DNA of 64,000 nt, from positions 10,733,501 to 10,797,500 of the forward strand of contig NC_066286.1 in NCBI RefSeq assembly GCF_905404315.1. The letters run 5' to 3'. A model generated the notes under the pieces. It saw only the letters and a list, made by a program, of their open reading frames with translations, had not been told where the DNA came from and searched no databases. Shown one piece after another: positions 34,585 through 46,698 of the stretch; the first letter of the stretch is position 1; every line of letters begins with the position of its first letter. The translations under genes and the position numbers were made by a program. The DNA is from Leptidea sinapis (taxonomy: Eukaryota; Arthropoda; Insecta; Lepidoptera; Pieridae).

Positions 34585-34965
34585 AGTAGATTGTTAACCG
34601 AGGGTCGAAAGAATCAATTCCCGAGGTATATAGACACCCGAGCGCAGCAAGGGTTAAGTCGACTTTTTAAATTTTAAATATGGAACTCACCGCGTAATTG
34701 TTGCGGCTTATTCCGATGAAGAAGAATTCAAAGAAGTTTGCGATAAGTTCACACTGGCTGTTTAGAAAGTCACATGGCCGCAGATTTTTTTTTAAATTAG
34801 TTCTTTTTTACATAAAACTCTTCACAGCAGTTCTATTTTTAAAGTTTATTCCGGCCCTTGGGTGGGCAGTAATTTGTATGAGTTTTTCCCTCTCTATGGA
34901 GGGAAGCAGCATTCCACCCAATACTCAGATCAAAACAACATTACTTTCCGAGTATGAGTAATGAA
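34585..34965 (+). repeat. Unclassified repeat, copy 1 of an inverted pair
   Basis: GTTAACCGAGGGTCGAAAGA, CACCGCGTAATTGTTGCGGC, CAAAGAAGTTTGCGATAAGT and CTTCACAGCAGTTCTATTTT are shared with 40075-40535. One frame reads AYSDEEEFKEVCDKFTLAV, which may be a coding relic; I cannot name it. The segment linking the end motif and the body is shorter here. Confidence 0.6.
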
Positions 34966-35050
34966 AAATATTTTTTTTATATTAGTAGTTATTTTGTGAC
35001 CTCTGTTCTGTATGTCTATGGCATCGTATCGAATGGGGGTTTGTTTAATG

Positions 35051-35262
35051 ACCGTTTTCAATAACCTATCTATCCTTAGTTTAACTTAGTAGACGTAGAC
35101 AAATCTATCCTTTTACGCTTAGTTACATTTCAATAACCTATCGACAGATAGCATTGGACTATAACTATATTGGACATAACTATGGATAGATCTTGTCATT
35201 AAACGGTGACAGCAATGTATCCGTTAGTTAAACTAAGGATAGATAGGTTATTGAAAGCGGCC
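35051..35262. mobile_element. MITE family 2, copy b
   Basis: Same family, about 212 bp. Inverted ends CCGTTTTCAATAACCTATCT / AGATAGGTTATTGAAAGCGG, extended inward through TTAGTTTAACT / AGTTAAACTAA. Confidence 0.8.
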
Positions 35263-35582
35263 GTTAATTGATAACCATTGACGATAGTCGATAGATAAAT
35301 AGACCATATTGTGTGGCAACCTTTGTTTACAACCGAAGCGAAGTCAACGCTGGTCACTAATTAAAATTAGGGTAAATAGGGTAGCCCAAGGGTGTCGTAA
35401 GAGGCGACTACGGGCTTTTTGAAAGTGAGAGAGTCACGCTGCCGTCTTATGACGTCAGCACAATCGGGGCAGACTCGCCCGGGTTACTTACAACACTCGC
35501 ACAGAATACCGGCGTGAAGTAGCGGCCTAGTGCCGCTATGTTTCGCATAGGTTAGTGTCGAGGACCGGAGGCCATCCCTTCC

Positions 35583-35698
35583 TCCTTCCTTAAAGGCCGG
35601 AAACGCTCTTGTGATTCCTCTGGTGTTGCAAGAGAATGTGGGCGGCGGTGATCACTTAACACCAGGTGCGCTCGTATGTCCTAATATTCCATAAAAAA
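35583..35698 (+). mobile_element. Short LINE 3' end, same family
   Basis: Only CTTCCTTAAAGGCCGGAAAC through the 3' UTR to A8. Immediately upstream (35390-35580) is an unrelated GC-rich repeat with GTCGTAAGAGGCGACTACGG, a motif also met in reverse near 700-720. Confidence 0.7.
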
Positions 35699-36249
35699 AA
35701 ACGCACTTTAATTTACAACTTGTTACTTATGCCAAACTATGGCGCTGATTTCGGCGTATTAATTAATTTAACATAACTTCATTGTTTGTAATCATAACAT
35801 TATTTTAATGAAACAAATGCACTTTTTAATTTAGCGTGGACAAAGAAAGAGACAAAACTGTAGTACGTCTATAAGTTGAAATATATTTGATGATCCTTCA
35901 AATACGGACCGCCACAGAAGAGTATATAATCCATAATTAGTACACAAAGAGTAGATAATATATTCTTACAATAAGATCGAGAATCGAGACCGGTCTTTTA
36001 GCAAAAAGTAACCCAGGACACGACCGTATCAATGAGTCATCGGTGACGAATCCCATTCATAAGATGGCCGGTACTGCGTTCGATTCTCGGGGAATGTTGT
36101 TCTGAGAAGTAACTTTCGTGATCAATGAATCATTTAACATTTTACTACAGATCTGTGTGTAGATTCTAGTTTAAATTTGGAGAAGATACGCTTCTTACGA
36201 TACGATGTTACAACAAATTCCACTCAGGCGTTAGGAGACGCAGACACAT

Positions 36250-36602
36250 CATCTTTACATATAAATAAAATTGGAGTGTCTGTTTGTAATATTGAAATAA
36301 CCGTTTATTACTATATGTATATGAATATGTATACGGTACATACACTAAAATAACATTGTTTACAATTTTTGACTGTCTGTCTGTCTGTTTGTTCCGGCTA
36401 ATCTCTGAAATGGCTGTACCGATTTTGACAGGACTCTTATTGGCAGGTAGGTGATGTAATAAGGAGTAACTTAGGCTAGACATTTATTTTAGAAAAATAA
36501 AGTAATGTTGCAAAAAAATACCGACTTATTGAGAACCTCCTCCTTTTTTGAAGTCGGTTAAAAATTATTTAATGGCAAAACAACGTTTGCCGGGTCAGCA
36601 AC
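36250..36602 (+). mobile_element. Helitron-like element, 3' CTAG mutated
   Basis: Same body as 31234-31580 (AAATTGGAGTGTCTGTTTGT, CTGTCTGTCTGTCTGTTTG, GGAGTAACTTAGGCTAGACA). Ends AACGTTTGCCGGGTCAGCAA, so the diagnostic tetranucleotide is lost. Confidence 0.5.
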
Positions 36603-37084
36603 TATATTATACATGTGGACGCATTTAAGTTGATGCTAAACGCTAACGGCCTAACAAAAAACCTTGGTATAAAGTAATACCTGAGAATAAACCTTAGATT
36701 AAGGATTGGTCCAATTAGATACGGCAGGCGTTGTCACAGTGGCAAATAATACTACGCCCAAGTGGGCGTTTTCGCGCCAGTCTCGAACAATGTGTGACGT
36801 TGGCGTGTCCACCTTAAACTTTGTAAAAATAATACTACAAGAAATAAGAAAGATACTGGTACCACATAATATATCAGTAAGTATTTTATATTTTATTAAT
36901 TTTAATGTAAAATAACACGAAGCGTATGTTACAAAATTTGAAAGATGCCATTGACGCACACAAGCATCTAATAGTTGCCGTAATAAAAAGATATTGTTCT
37001 TAGGTAGTGCAAGATCTAGTTGGATCTATCAAAGGAATAAACCAAGAATTATGCAAAATGTTGGATATATTTCTGACAACACTG

Positions 37085-37935
37085 TCAATTCAATTTCAAA
37101 TATTTTTATTCAAAATAGGATGTGACATCACTTATTGAAAGTCAAAAACTACCACCCATTCCAAAACCAAGTGGAGGCTCCTTTGCACAGGATGCCGGCT
37201 AGATTATGGGTACCACAACGGCGCCTATTTCTGCCGTGAAGCAGTAATGTGTAAGCATTACTGTGTTTCGGTCTGAAGGGCGCCGTAGCTAGTGAAATTA
37301 CTGGGCAAATGAGACTTAACATCTTGTCTCAAGGTGACGAGCGCAGTTGTAGTGCCGCTCAGAATTTTTGGGGGTTTCAAGAATCCTGAGCGGCACTGCA
37401 TTGAAATGGGCAGGGCGTATCAATTACCATCAGCTGAACGTCCTGCTCGTCTTGTCCCTTATTTTCATAAAAAAAAAAATGAATGCCTCAGACCTGAGAA
37501 GAATGGGCGCAACAAACTCAGCGGGCTTTTTTTTCATCGAATAAATATGTTTACAAAGTAATATTGTAGTATTAAACTTATTATTTCATAGCCTGAGGGC
37601 GGTCACTCCATTCCCAATCTGTGGTATCATTAAGAAAGTCATTTATGCTATAGTTAACCTTTATCACACAAACGATTTTTAACAATTCTTTTGAATAACG
37701 TAATACTTTTGTTTTGAACATTTTCTGGGATCTTGTTGTAAAAGCATATACATCGCCCCACAAAAGACTTACTAACTCGACTTAGCCGAGAAGTAGACAT
37801 CATAAGTTTATGTCTGTTCCTGGTGTTAACATTATGGTTATGACAGTTTCTGGCAAATTCGCTTATGTGCCTATGAACATACATTACAACACAATGATAA
37901 TTCTGAAGTTTTCCGAATCTCAAGCAGCCTTGGAA
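37085..37935 (-). mobile_element. FYNKIPE-group LINE 3' end, interrupted by an A-tailed repeat
   Basis: Minus strand: CHNHNVNTRNRHKLMMSTSR then SFVGRCICFYNKIPENVQNK, followed by the 3' UTR down to 37480. It resumes at 37085-37166 after the insertion at 37167-37479. One frameshift-free stretch runs back to about 37935. Confidence 0.75.
37167..37479 (+). repeat. A-tailed repeat, copy 6, nested in a LINE 3' UTR
   Basis: Full length, forward. It splits a reverse-oriented LINE 3' UTR: ACTACCACCCATTCCAAAA lies on the left and TGAATGCCTC on the right. These are contiguous, on the opposite strand, in the LINE copy at 48530-48945. The A-rich target merges with the A tail. Confidence 0.9.
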
Positions 37936-38207
37936 ATAAACTCGGGAAATGTTATACGTGCGAATAAACCAATCATAAGCAAAATGTATATTTGTAAACA
38001 TTTAGCATATTATTGGTTTATTCTCAGGTACAACTTTGTACATATTTTATTTGTAAGGCCGTAAATGTATGATGGGTGAGATATGCTCATGCCCTCTCGC
38101 GCATTTAGACTATTTTCGACAAAAACGCTCAAGATCTTCTGTCGATGACAGCGGGTTTAGTAAAAGCATTCTTGATATAGATATAACGGTAATTAGGTAC
38201 CTACATA

Positions 38208-38519
38208 CCAGTGGGAGGCTTCTTTGCACAGGAAACCGGCTAGCTATGGGTACCACAACGGCGCGTATTTCTGTCGTGAAGCAGTAATGTGTAAACATTA
38301 CTGTGTTTCGGTCTGAAGGGCGCCGTAGCTAGTGAAATTACTGGGCAAATGAGACTTAACATCTTATATCTCAAGGCAATTGTAGTACCCACCGCTCGGA
38401 ATTTTTGGGATTTTCAAAAATCCTGAGCGGCACTACAGTGTAATGGTTAGGGCGTATCATTTACTATCAGCTGAACGTCCTGCTTGTCTCGTCTCTTATT
38501 TTCATAAAAAATAAAAAAT
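38208..38519 (+). repeat. A-tailed repeat, copy 7
   Basis: Forward, full length, tail AAAAATAAAAAATA. Somewhat diverged (GGAAACCGGC instead of GGATGCCGGC). Confidence 0.85.
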
Positions 38520-38922
38520 ACACTTATAACAGAATACAGTCTAGTAAAAAAATGTTAATTTCAGAATATACACACACAGACACTTCAATTTATTTAAATG
38601 TATGTATATATTTAATTTACATACATATTTACATTTTCAACAGTTAATAACATGTCACAATCACGCCTTTCATATCTCAAATTCAATTATTCAATTTAAA
38701 TGCATAACCCATTTCAACGAATGTATTATGAAACGTATTTGACAATCGAGATTAAGTTACAAGTGTGAAGTGTTAAAGAAATACGTTTCCATCTTAATGA
38801 TAAGATTAAGATGTAAATGATTATGAGAAGATATATAAAGATTATACCTTTGACTTATAATATAGGTACAGTATATTCACATACTGCATTGATAGTTTCT
38901 TCAGTGATGTTTGCACATACAC

Positions 38923-38971
38923 CATCTCTCTCTCTCTCTCTCACACACACATACACACACACACACACATT
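38923..38971. repeat. (CT)n(CA)n microsatellite
   Basis: About nine CT units followed by interrupted CA units. Confidence 0.95.
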
Positions 38972-39378
38972 TACCTCTATCCTTTGGAATTTCAAGCTTT
39001 TTAGTCACTGTGTAAAAGTGGAATCCTGGTGACCAGTAATACAGGTATTTTATTACCTACCACAGGCACCAGCGATCTACAACCAAAACTTATGTATCCC
39101 CTGTATTTTTAAGTTTTCGCTATATTGTAATTTTGGTTGTTGGTGAGAAATAAAAGTTATTATTATATTATTATTATTATTATAGCTCTATAAATATCTA
39201 ATAATGCAGTGTTAATCACGCTTTGGGCGTTTAGACGCTTGACGCTCATACGTGTTTACCAGCACAGTTGTATTGTACATAAAAACACATGCTGTGTTTT
39301 AGCAGTTAACATGTTTAAATAATACTAGTACTTACTTATTAAATAATTTTTGTAAAAGAAATACTTTTTTGTTGTTTC

Positions 39379-39545
39379 TGTCAGAAGAGCGTCGCAGCTA
39401 GCAAAATTACTGAGCAGATGAGACTTAACATCTTATATCTCAAGGTGACTAGCGCAATAGTAATGCCGATAAGAATTTTTGGGCAGGGTGCATCTATTAC
39501 TATCAGCTGAACTTCCAGCTCATCTCATCCCTTATTTCCATAATA
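39379..39545 (+). repeat. A-tailed repeat, copy 8 (5' truncated, hairpin arm deleted)
   Basis: Forward. Begins at the CAGAAGAGCGTCGCAGCTAG position and lacks the second hairpin arm. Confidence 0.7.
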
Positions 39546-40074
39546 AAATGTATATAGAAAAAACTTTAAAATGCTAACTACGTTCCTAAATATAATTTGC
39601 ATGGCTAGGCGAGGGTTAAAGCGTTAAAAGATTACAAAATTTTGATACGGAAACTTTCTTTATTTTATGAAGATTGAGATAAGCGCTTGTATGCTCCTTC
39701 TGGACGCAACCAAAAGTCGCGCGTGATACGCACGAGAGAATCGCGGCGAATTCGCCCTTCTGAACAAGGTCCTACCTAAAAGCGATGAACTAGAGAATTG
39801 TAGTTTTTTTAAAATCCTAAAGAAATCTCAGCGATGGCATTTCTCTATCTGCTACGGTTGAGTCACACTTAACCGTTTCATAAATAAAAACTTCAGTTTG
39901 AATTGTTTTACTTTCGACCCTACTTACACTATTCTGTAATCATCGCCTTTCCCATGGACGTATCTCGTATGCGTATCCCGCCGTGCGTTCTTTCAAATGT
40001 AATGTGTTCGTATTGTGACAAAGAGCTGTAAAACGCAAACACGAAAAAATTACAATTTAACACATGTTTCTATT

Positions 40075-40535
40075 ACTCCGAAACGGAGCCGGGTCTAAGG
40101 GCCGGAATGAACTTTAAAAATAGAACTGCTGTCAGGTGTGAAGAGTTTTATGTAAAAAAACTAATTAAAAAAATGCTTCGGCCATTTGACTTTCTAAACA
40201 GCCAGTGTGAACTTAGCGCAAACTTCTTTGAGCGGAATAAGCCGCAACAATAATTACGCGGTGAGTTCCATATTTAAAATTTAAAAAGTCGACTTAAATT
40301 GTACTAATTTGAAAATTAATTTAAAATAGGTACTACTAATATTATTATATATTATCAATAAATAGTTTAGATAAACAACTACTTTTATTTTCCTCATATT
40401 CGAAATGAAAAGTAGTGTGTTTAACACGGGTAAAAGAATCAATTCCTACTCGGACTATAGCCGACCTCGCTGCGCTCGGGCGTCTAAATACCTCGGGAAT
40501 TGATTCTTTCGACCCTCGGTTAACAATCTACTATT
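40075..40535 (-). repeat. Unclassified repeat, copy 2 of the inverted pair
   Basis: Minus-strand counterpart of 34585-34965 with an extra ~190 bp (40310-40500) between the body and the GTTAACCGAGGG end, and a small deletion in the EEEFKEV section. Confidence 0.6.
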
Positions 40536-41639
40536 TTTATGACACTATAACTGATTTTTAAATAAACATTAATAAAAATTACGAAACTAATTTGTTAAAT
40601 AAGACTACAATTTTTGTTAATTACTTAATTTGATTTAAATGAGTGGCCATTTTGTTTCTTGTATGTTTTTCTCACGGGCTGTTTAGCTTTATGGTTTTAG
40701 CGAACATTTTGTAGATGCAGTGAATTAAATGAAAAATATAATAACCATTTAAGGACTCACTATTTAAGCATTTATTAACAAATATTGTTTGAGTTTCAAA
40801 TTATAAAGTAGGTACCTTTCTTAATAGTAGGCAGAAATTATAATACAACGGGATTTATTTAAATTATAATAATTTTCTCAATGGCAACAAATACATGACA
40901 TTGCAACATACCATTAGATGTGTTTTTTCCTCTTCAAGTTGTCAGAAATGTATACTTAAGTTGTAACCACTCATTCTAATGATTCTTTGATCACTTGAGG
41001 TGTCGCAGACGGACACATTAGTATCACTCAATTGATTTGTGTGAGAAAACATTAGATATAACTATTACGTATAATTGTTTTGGTTTTGACATTTTATTAA
41101 GTAAGAATTTGTTTTATACGGTAATGAAAAGTAATAAACATTTCAGCTTTCTAACTAATATGATTTATGAGATACAGGCGTTGTGGAATTAGTTTGATTT
41201 GTGACTAGGCCTACTAATGAACCGCGATGAACCAGTGAGACACAGGGGAAAACAGTCTTAAACGTTTTCATAGTATTACTTATATTATATTGTATTATAT
41301 AGTATTTATCTATGGTAAGCTTCTGTATGGTACAAAATATGCAGTTCATTATTTTTTTTTTGTTCAATATTCCTAATTAATACATCCGAAGTTGAATAGT
41401 TTTTTTCATAAATTCAATATGTCAGAAATATCATAAGGTTTTGTTAATTTACTTAGTAGTGGAGAAATTAATTTTAAGGGGATTTAACTATGAATTTCAT
41501 AGCTAATTTGCACTGAAGATCATTGTCAGTCAAGCTTTAGTGCTTGCATCTGTATTATATACATTTAAATCATGGGCACCATTCTTAAAGCGTTTTTATA
41601 AGGGATTTGATACAAATTATCAATATTTTGGATATCTCT

Positions 41640-42290
41640 CATCAAACCATCCCGCTAATTATTTTGTAGTTTGATGAGTTTGCTTCTACCATCGCAATTA
41701 ATTCATCATTATTTACCTGATTAGCTGCTCTTCCTATTTCATTCTTCAAATCTAAGAATCCTCTACACATCGCAATTAATTCATCATTATTTACCTGATT
41801 AGCTGCTCTTCCTATTTCATTCTTCAAGTCTAAGAATCCTCTACACATCGCAATTAATTCATCATTATTTACCTGATTAGCTGCTCTTCCTATTTCATTC
41901 TTCAAGTCTAAGAATCCTCTACACATCGCAATTAATTCATCATTATTTACCTGATTAGCTGCTCTTCCTATTTCATTCTTCAAATCTAAGAATCCTCTAC
42001 ACATCGCAATTAATTCATCATTATTTACCTGATTAGCTGCTCTTCCTATTTCATTCTTCAAATCTAAGAATCCTCTACGTAACCGACTAAACCAAAAATG
42101 CACGATGCGTTCATGAGCCCCATATCCTCTCAAAAAATTTCATTGATATTGCGAGCTTGTGTTCAAAAATCACTCTAATTTTCAATGTTTCTATCTAAAA
42201 TTTAAAAGCCGAATAGAAAAACAATGAAAGTCGACCGATGTTGTTCATTTTACAAATCTAGAATCTAGCTGTCATGTGAAAAAGATTCGC
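41640..42290 (-). pseudogene. Mariner transposase N-terminus fossil with expanded helix-turn-helix
   Basis: Minus strand: after a frameshifted beginning comes GYGAHERIVHFWFSRLR, then RGFLDLKNEIGRAANQVNND in five tandem copies, then VEANSSN. Mariner transposases have here one WF.R...G.FDL.NE.RGRP...NNDEL..IVEA module. So this is a transposase DNA-binding region whose linker/second HTH start has been multiplied. The open frame of 163 codons survives only because the unit is 78 bp. No catalytic domain follows. Confidence 0.7.
41690..42079. repeat. Five tandem 78-bp units
   Basis: Units start at 41690, 41768, 41846, 41924 and 42002. They are almost identical; one variable site (CAAATC in units 1, 4, 5; CAAGTC in 2, 3) is visible. 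The array ends abruptly at CTAC/GT at 42079. Confidence 0.95.
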
Positions 42291-42689
42291 CGTGAAATCA
42301 TGCACAAAATAGGTTTTTTTTATTGATAGGCAGTACGCCAAAATGACAATGTCATATATAAACCCCTAAAAAAAGAAACAATAAAAGGTGGGACCATGGT
42401 GGCAAAACGCTCGAAAACCATTTTACAACGATTTCATCTTTTTGTTCATTTGAAATTGGATTTGTTAATGATACCAAAGAAAACACTCAATATGCATTAC
42501 AACTTTCGAGTGAACGATACCAAATCATATATGAAAATGAACAAAATATGAACTCATAACATTGATTAACAATGGCATAAGTTTAGTCATACACTTAATT
42601 TACATACCATAAATAAATAATATCAAACAGATAAAAGTAATATGAAAAAAATCACATAAAAACAAATCACACTTAAGTAGAGCAATTCA

Positions 42690-43250
42690 ATTCCAGGCTG
42701 CTTTATCATTTAAATAATTTTGGATATTGTAATAGTCTTTGCTACTAAATTTACTTTTTGTGAAGGCTTTGAATTTGTTTATAGACATATTTATCTGTTC
42801 GGGGAGTTTATTATAGAAACGAATACACTGACATAAAAGAATTACTGACTTTATGGAGTCTTGTGGCAGTCATGGCAAGTCTACCCTTATTTCTAGTATT
42901 ATGTAAATCACTGAGTCTTGTGAAATTGTTTTTATTCCCTTGTATAAAGAGGCAGAAATTCGTCGTATTTCGCTTACCAATAAACAAAATGAACATAGAT
43001 GATCGTGTTGTCCTCAAGTAGTCTATAACCTCAATATGGCAATAGACAATTCGTTGTAAGAACGCGGGAAAAGACACGCATGCCGTACACGATGCAAATG
43101 ACGCACGTTGCATAATCACGACTTCTTTCCATGCTAGATGCTTTATACCGATATTTCTTGATTGAAGTTTCAATTTAATTTGAGCTAGATTTTTCTTCTG
43201 CTGCATAGAAATATGCCGTAAAGGCTTCAGTAACACAGTTTGATTAAGCT
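42690..43250 (-). mobile_element. LINE RT C-terminus, related group (YNKLPEQ type)
   Basis: Minus strand encodes LAWKEVVIMQRASFASCTAC, TTNFCLFIQGNKNNFTRLSD and LHNTRNKGRLAMTATRLHKV, then after a frameshift RFYNKLPEQINMSINKFKAF and DYYNIQNYLNDKAAW. The order and motifs match the end of jockey/CR1-type reverse transcriptases. Non-functional. Confidence 0.65.
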
Positions 43251-43308
43251 TTGCTTGTGATTTGCCTTATTAAAGTGAAACTTTTATTACGTCGTCTCAA
43301 ACTTCTTC

Positions 43309-43412
43309 GTCTGTGTGTTGCATGTCGCGTGACGGTCGGGCGGCGCCTATAGTTCGCATATTGGATGCAATTGCGTTCGTGTGGAAGAGTAGGTTCGAAC
43401 CCCACAGACTTG
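43309..43412 (+). repeat. tRNA-like remnant
   Basis: AGGTTCGAACCCCAC fits a T-arm/box B. GTCTGTG at the left could pair with CACAGAC at the right, but the 101-nt spacing, one T-stem mismatch and lack of a box A argue against a functional tRNA. Confidence 0.3.
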
Positions 43413-43824
43413 ATAAAGTTTATTTTATTTTATGAAAATGTAAAGCATAATATATATATTTTTTTTCTATTCTGATATTAATACCTATGTTGTTTTGTGA
43501 AAAAAAGTTTCACTTGCATCGTGGTTTTATAAAACCACACAATTTCTTTTATTTAAACTGTTTTTGTCCCACTAGTCGATATAAATACATATATATTATA
43601 AGGAGCGATGTATGGGATAAGTTTGAATTAAAATTTAATTTGTTAATGGTTAATGAATATAGGATGCTAATATTTTATTACATAACGGCTTCGCGGTGAG
43701 TTTTGTTGATCAATGTGCAGCGAGATTATGAGTTCTTTTAAAATTGGCCAAGCGCCCAAATATTTGTTCTATTCAATATTGAATTTTAAGTAAACAACGT
43801 TAAATAGAAACGTATATGTACTAC

Positions 43825-44130
43825 AGTTTTTTTTTTTTTCGAAAGGAGTAAAATACATTTACGTATTGAAGACCCCGAAATGGGGCCCATATGTCGGACT
43901 CGGGTGTAAATAAAAACCTCCTCTGTGCTGATAGCCCTGACGGCTTTTACAGCGAAGCCGGGCGGGGGCCTTGGAAGCCGAAAATGTAGCTCACAGGCGC
44001 GGGGCGTCTCGGAAGGAGACTCGAACCTCGGACCGCCTGCTCACTAGTCTGGATGGAGAGTACCTACTTCAGTGTTACGATGGCTAATTAAGCAGTTCTT
44101 AAAAGGACACTGAGGGATTTTAGCGCGTCC
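43825..44130. repeat. GC-rich dispersed element, unclassified
   Basis: Very different base use from the flanks: CCGGGCGGGGGCCTTGGAAG, GGCGCGGGGCGTCTCGGAAG, with a T13 run at the left. Looks like a transposon UTR or a processed fragment. No ORF. Confidence 0.4.
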
Positions 44131-44769
44131 GAACGTTTGTCCGTTGCACGTTGTTCAAATTTATCATGTCAGTTTTAAGACCTTTTGAGTTAGCATACAT
44201 TTTTTTACACATGCATAGGAAGAAATGAAAGTAGAATTCGTAAAATCCATAGGTTTTCATGACAAAACCATATTATGGAGACAACGTCAGTACCTAATAT
44301 GATAGAGGTCAAGTGAAACTATAAAATATATTTTGTTAATATTTGCGACAGCGACAACTGTTCCTAAAACAATGTGCCATTAATACTTCGTGGTTAGAAC
44401 GTAACTTGGTAGTCGGTAGCATTTTGTCCCGCAAACTCTACGTGACTGGAATCCATTTTGTGTTTCAAGATTTCAAAATGGCGGCCTGTCAAGTATCAAC
44501 AACGCATTGAAGATTTAAATTGAACTCGATACGTAGGTAAACAATTTCTGAGAAAGGATCATTTATTCATGGCCTTATGTGACAAGAAGTTTCGGAATTA
44601 AATGGTTAAGTCCATTTAGTGCTGCCATTTTCTGAGAAGACGTCAATTTCTAGATCGCATTCCAGGTTGGAATTGTATTGAAGATTTAAATATTCAAAAA
44701 GAGTCACAGATAAGCATTGAACGATGAACTAGCCACGCCAATTAATACAAATACAATCGTCAAATAAGT

Positions 44770-44880
44770 AATGTAACCCCCATGTCACGGGCTGTCCTAG
44801 TTTGGGGGTCGAGGGTAATTTTAAGCAAAATTGTATTTTTTCTTTGCAACAAATAAAGATTTATTATTATTATTATTATC
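44770..44880 (+). repeat. Retroelement 3' end with TTA tail
   Basis: CATGTCACGGGCTGTCCTAG, GGTCGAGGGTAATTTTAAGC and AATAAAGATTTATTATTATT tail. Similar tails at 39113-39185 (AATAAAAGTTATTATTATAT) belong to other elements. Confidence 0.45.
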
Positions 44881-44889
44881 TAGATATAT

Positions 44890-46690
44890 AGTATATTTTC
44901 TTCTTTAAATTACTTCATATTTTTTATCGCCCTACCTTCAAAAGTTTCCGTTTCACCGTACAAATCTCGGGATAGCTCAGTACCACTTTTGACTTATTTT
45001 ATAAAAAAAATGTAGAATAATTTACTGAAAATGATACCGATGATAAATACAGTAAATACATTGTCCGTGTTCAAATATAGCAGAATACAAATTTTCATAG
45101 GGGTTGGTTACATAGATTATATAGGTACCTATATGGAAATGATTTTTTATTTATTTATTTAAACTTACATAAAGATTTCTGAATAAAAATGTGTACCAAA
45201 ACAAGTGCGCAACAGCGTCACAAAGTAAATAATTAAAATTCGTCATTAGTGGATGCTACGGGGTCGCAGAGATTCGCATTATGCAAGGAACCTCATGCCA
45301 ACCTTCTTCATCCTCAATGACCTCTTTGATAATATAAAAGTTCCTTGCCTTATATAAAAATTCAGGGCAAAAAGTATATCAAAGTCGAGAGCATCAACAG
45401 AATGGAAAACGAAGTCTCCACGAAAAAATTCTTATACATGCCAAATTTCAAGTTATTGATTGTTTGAACAGTTTAGCAGTTGACATTATGTGGCGCAGCC
45501 AGTCAGCGCGCCAACAAAGAGTATAGCACAAAAACCTTCTCAAAAAAATACAGACACATGCCAATTTTCATCTATTGCAACGTCCGATTAATGACAGCTG
45601 GCAGGTAGCGAAACGTCCGATGACGCGATTAAGATTATCCGACGGCGAGCGCGAGATTCATCATTATTAGAAGCGATATAATTACATAACGACTCCACCT
45701 ATGGCTATATAAAAAATACATTAACGTAGTTAAAAGTATAGAAAATCAACGTGTCAAATCATAAATAATGTTTTTGAAACCAAGTTATATATAAATACAA
45801 GGTTAAAGCTCGAGATTATAGTTAGAAATGTGATAACATTTTCATTATATTATGTTTTTATGTAAAATATTAGCGCACACATTAATAAAACTTGATTATT
45901 ATTGAAATAGACTATATAACCTATTTTTTGATATTAATATGTCATTACTTCGACTTACGGGATTGTTGCATTAAACTAAAATAAAGCACCCATTCTTAGT
46001 ATATACCTACAATTTAACTGCGGAATGCACAAGTAAAACGTGAAATACTTGGTTGTCTCAATACATCCAGATTGTTGAATATTATAAACATTATATTTAT
46101 GATATTTTGTCCCTATTACAAGCAATGATTTACTGTTAATTAATTGGATTACAATAAAAATTTGATATTTAAACCAAATCGACAAAGTAGTATCGATCAT
46201 ACTGTTATAATTTGTCGATTTAATGTCGTAAGAAGAATTTTATATGTAATTTGTAGATAAAATCGGAAACTAGATATCATGAGGATTAATTTCATATATA
46301 AAACAAATATAATACGTAATTAAAATATTACACTTACATGATAAACAAAACAATAACAAAGCACTTGACACTACAAAAATAAACAAATGACAATTCCCCC
46401 GCAAAGCGATTTTCAATTAATTATTTCTTTTAATTTTTGCTCGGATACTTGATATTTAAAGATAAGCCTATTACAATTACTTACCATAGAGTCTTAAAAA
46501 TCGTATTTGACAAGCTAATTCACTCATACTACAGATTATAACACAAAATAAATACGCAAGTCGACTGGGCCACTCTGGTTGCCTGGACGTTTGACTGTCT
46601 AAAGAAAAAAGCCGCTCTAGTTGCCCGGACGTTTGAGTTGGTTGAACAGTGTTGGATTGAAACGATTACAAATACACCAAAATCCGCTTA
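44890..46690. other. No gene seen
   Basis: A moderately GC-richer section (45240-45660) holds a loose twofold pattern (AAATTCTTATACATGCCAAA and AAATACAGACACATGCCAAT). At 46560-46640 a ~30-bp motif (CTCTGGTTGCCTGGACGTTTG / CTCTAGTTGCCCGGACGTTTG) is repeated with 49-bp spacing. Confidence 0.5.
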
Positions 46691-46698
46691 TATATATA

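Noticed and set aside
41690..42079. CRISPR-like array
   Set aside because: Units are directly adjacent without spacers, encode a transposase segment, and the genome is eukaryotic.
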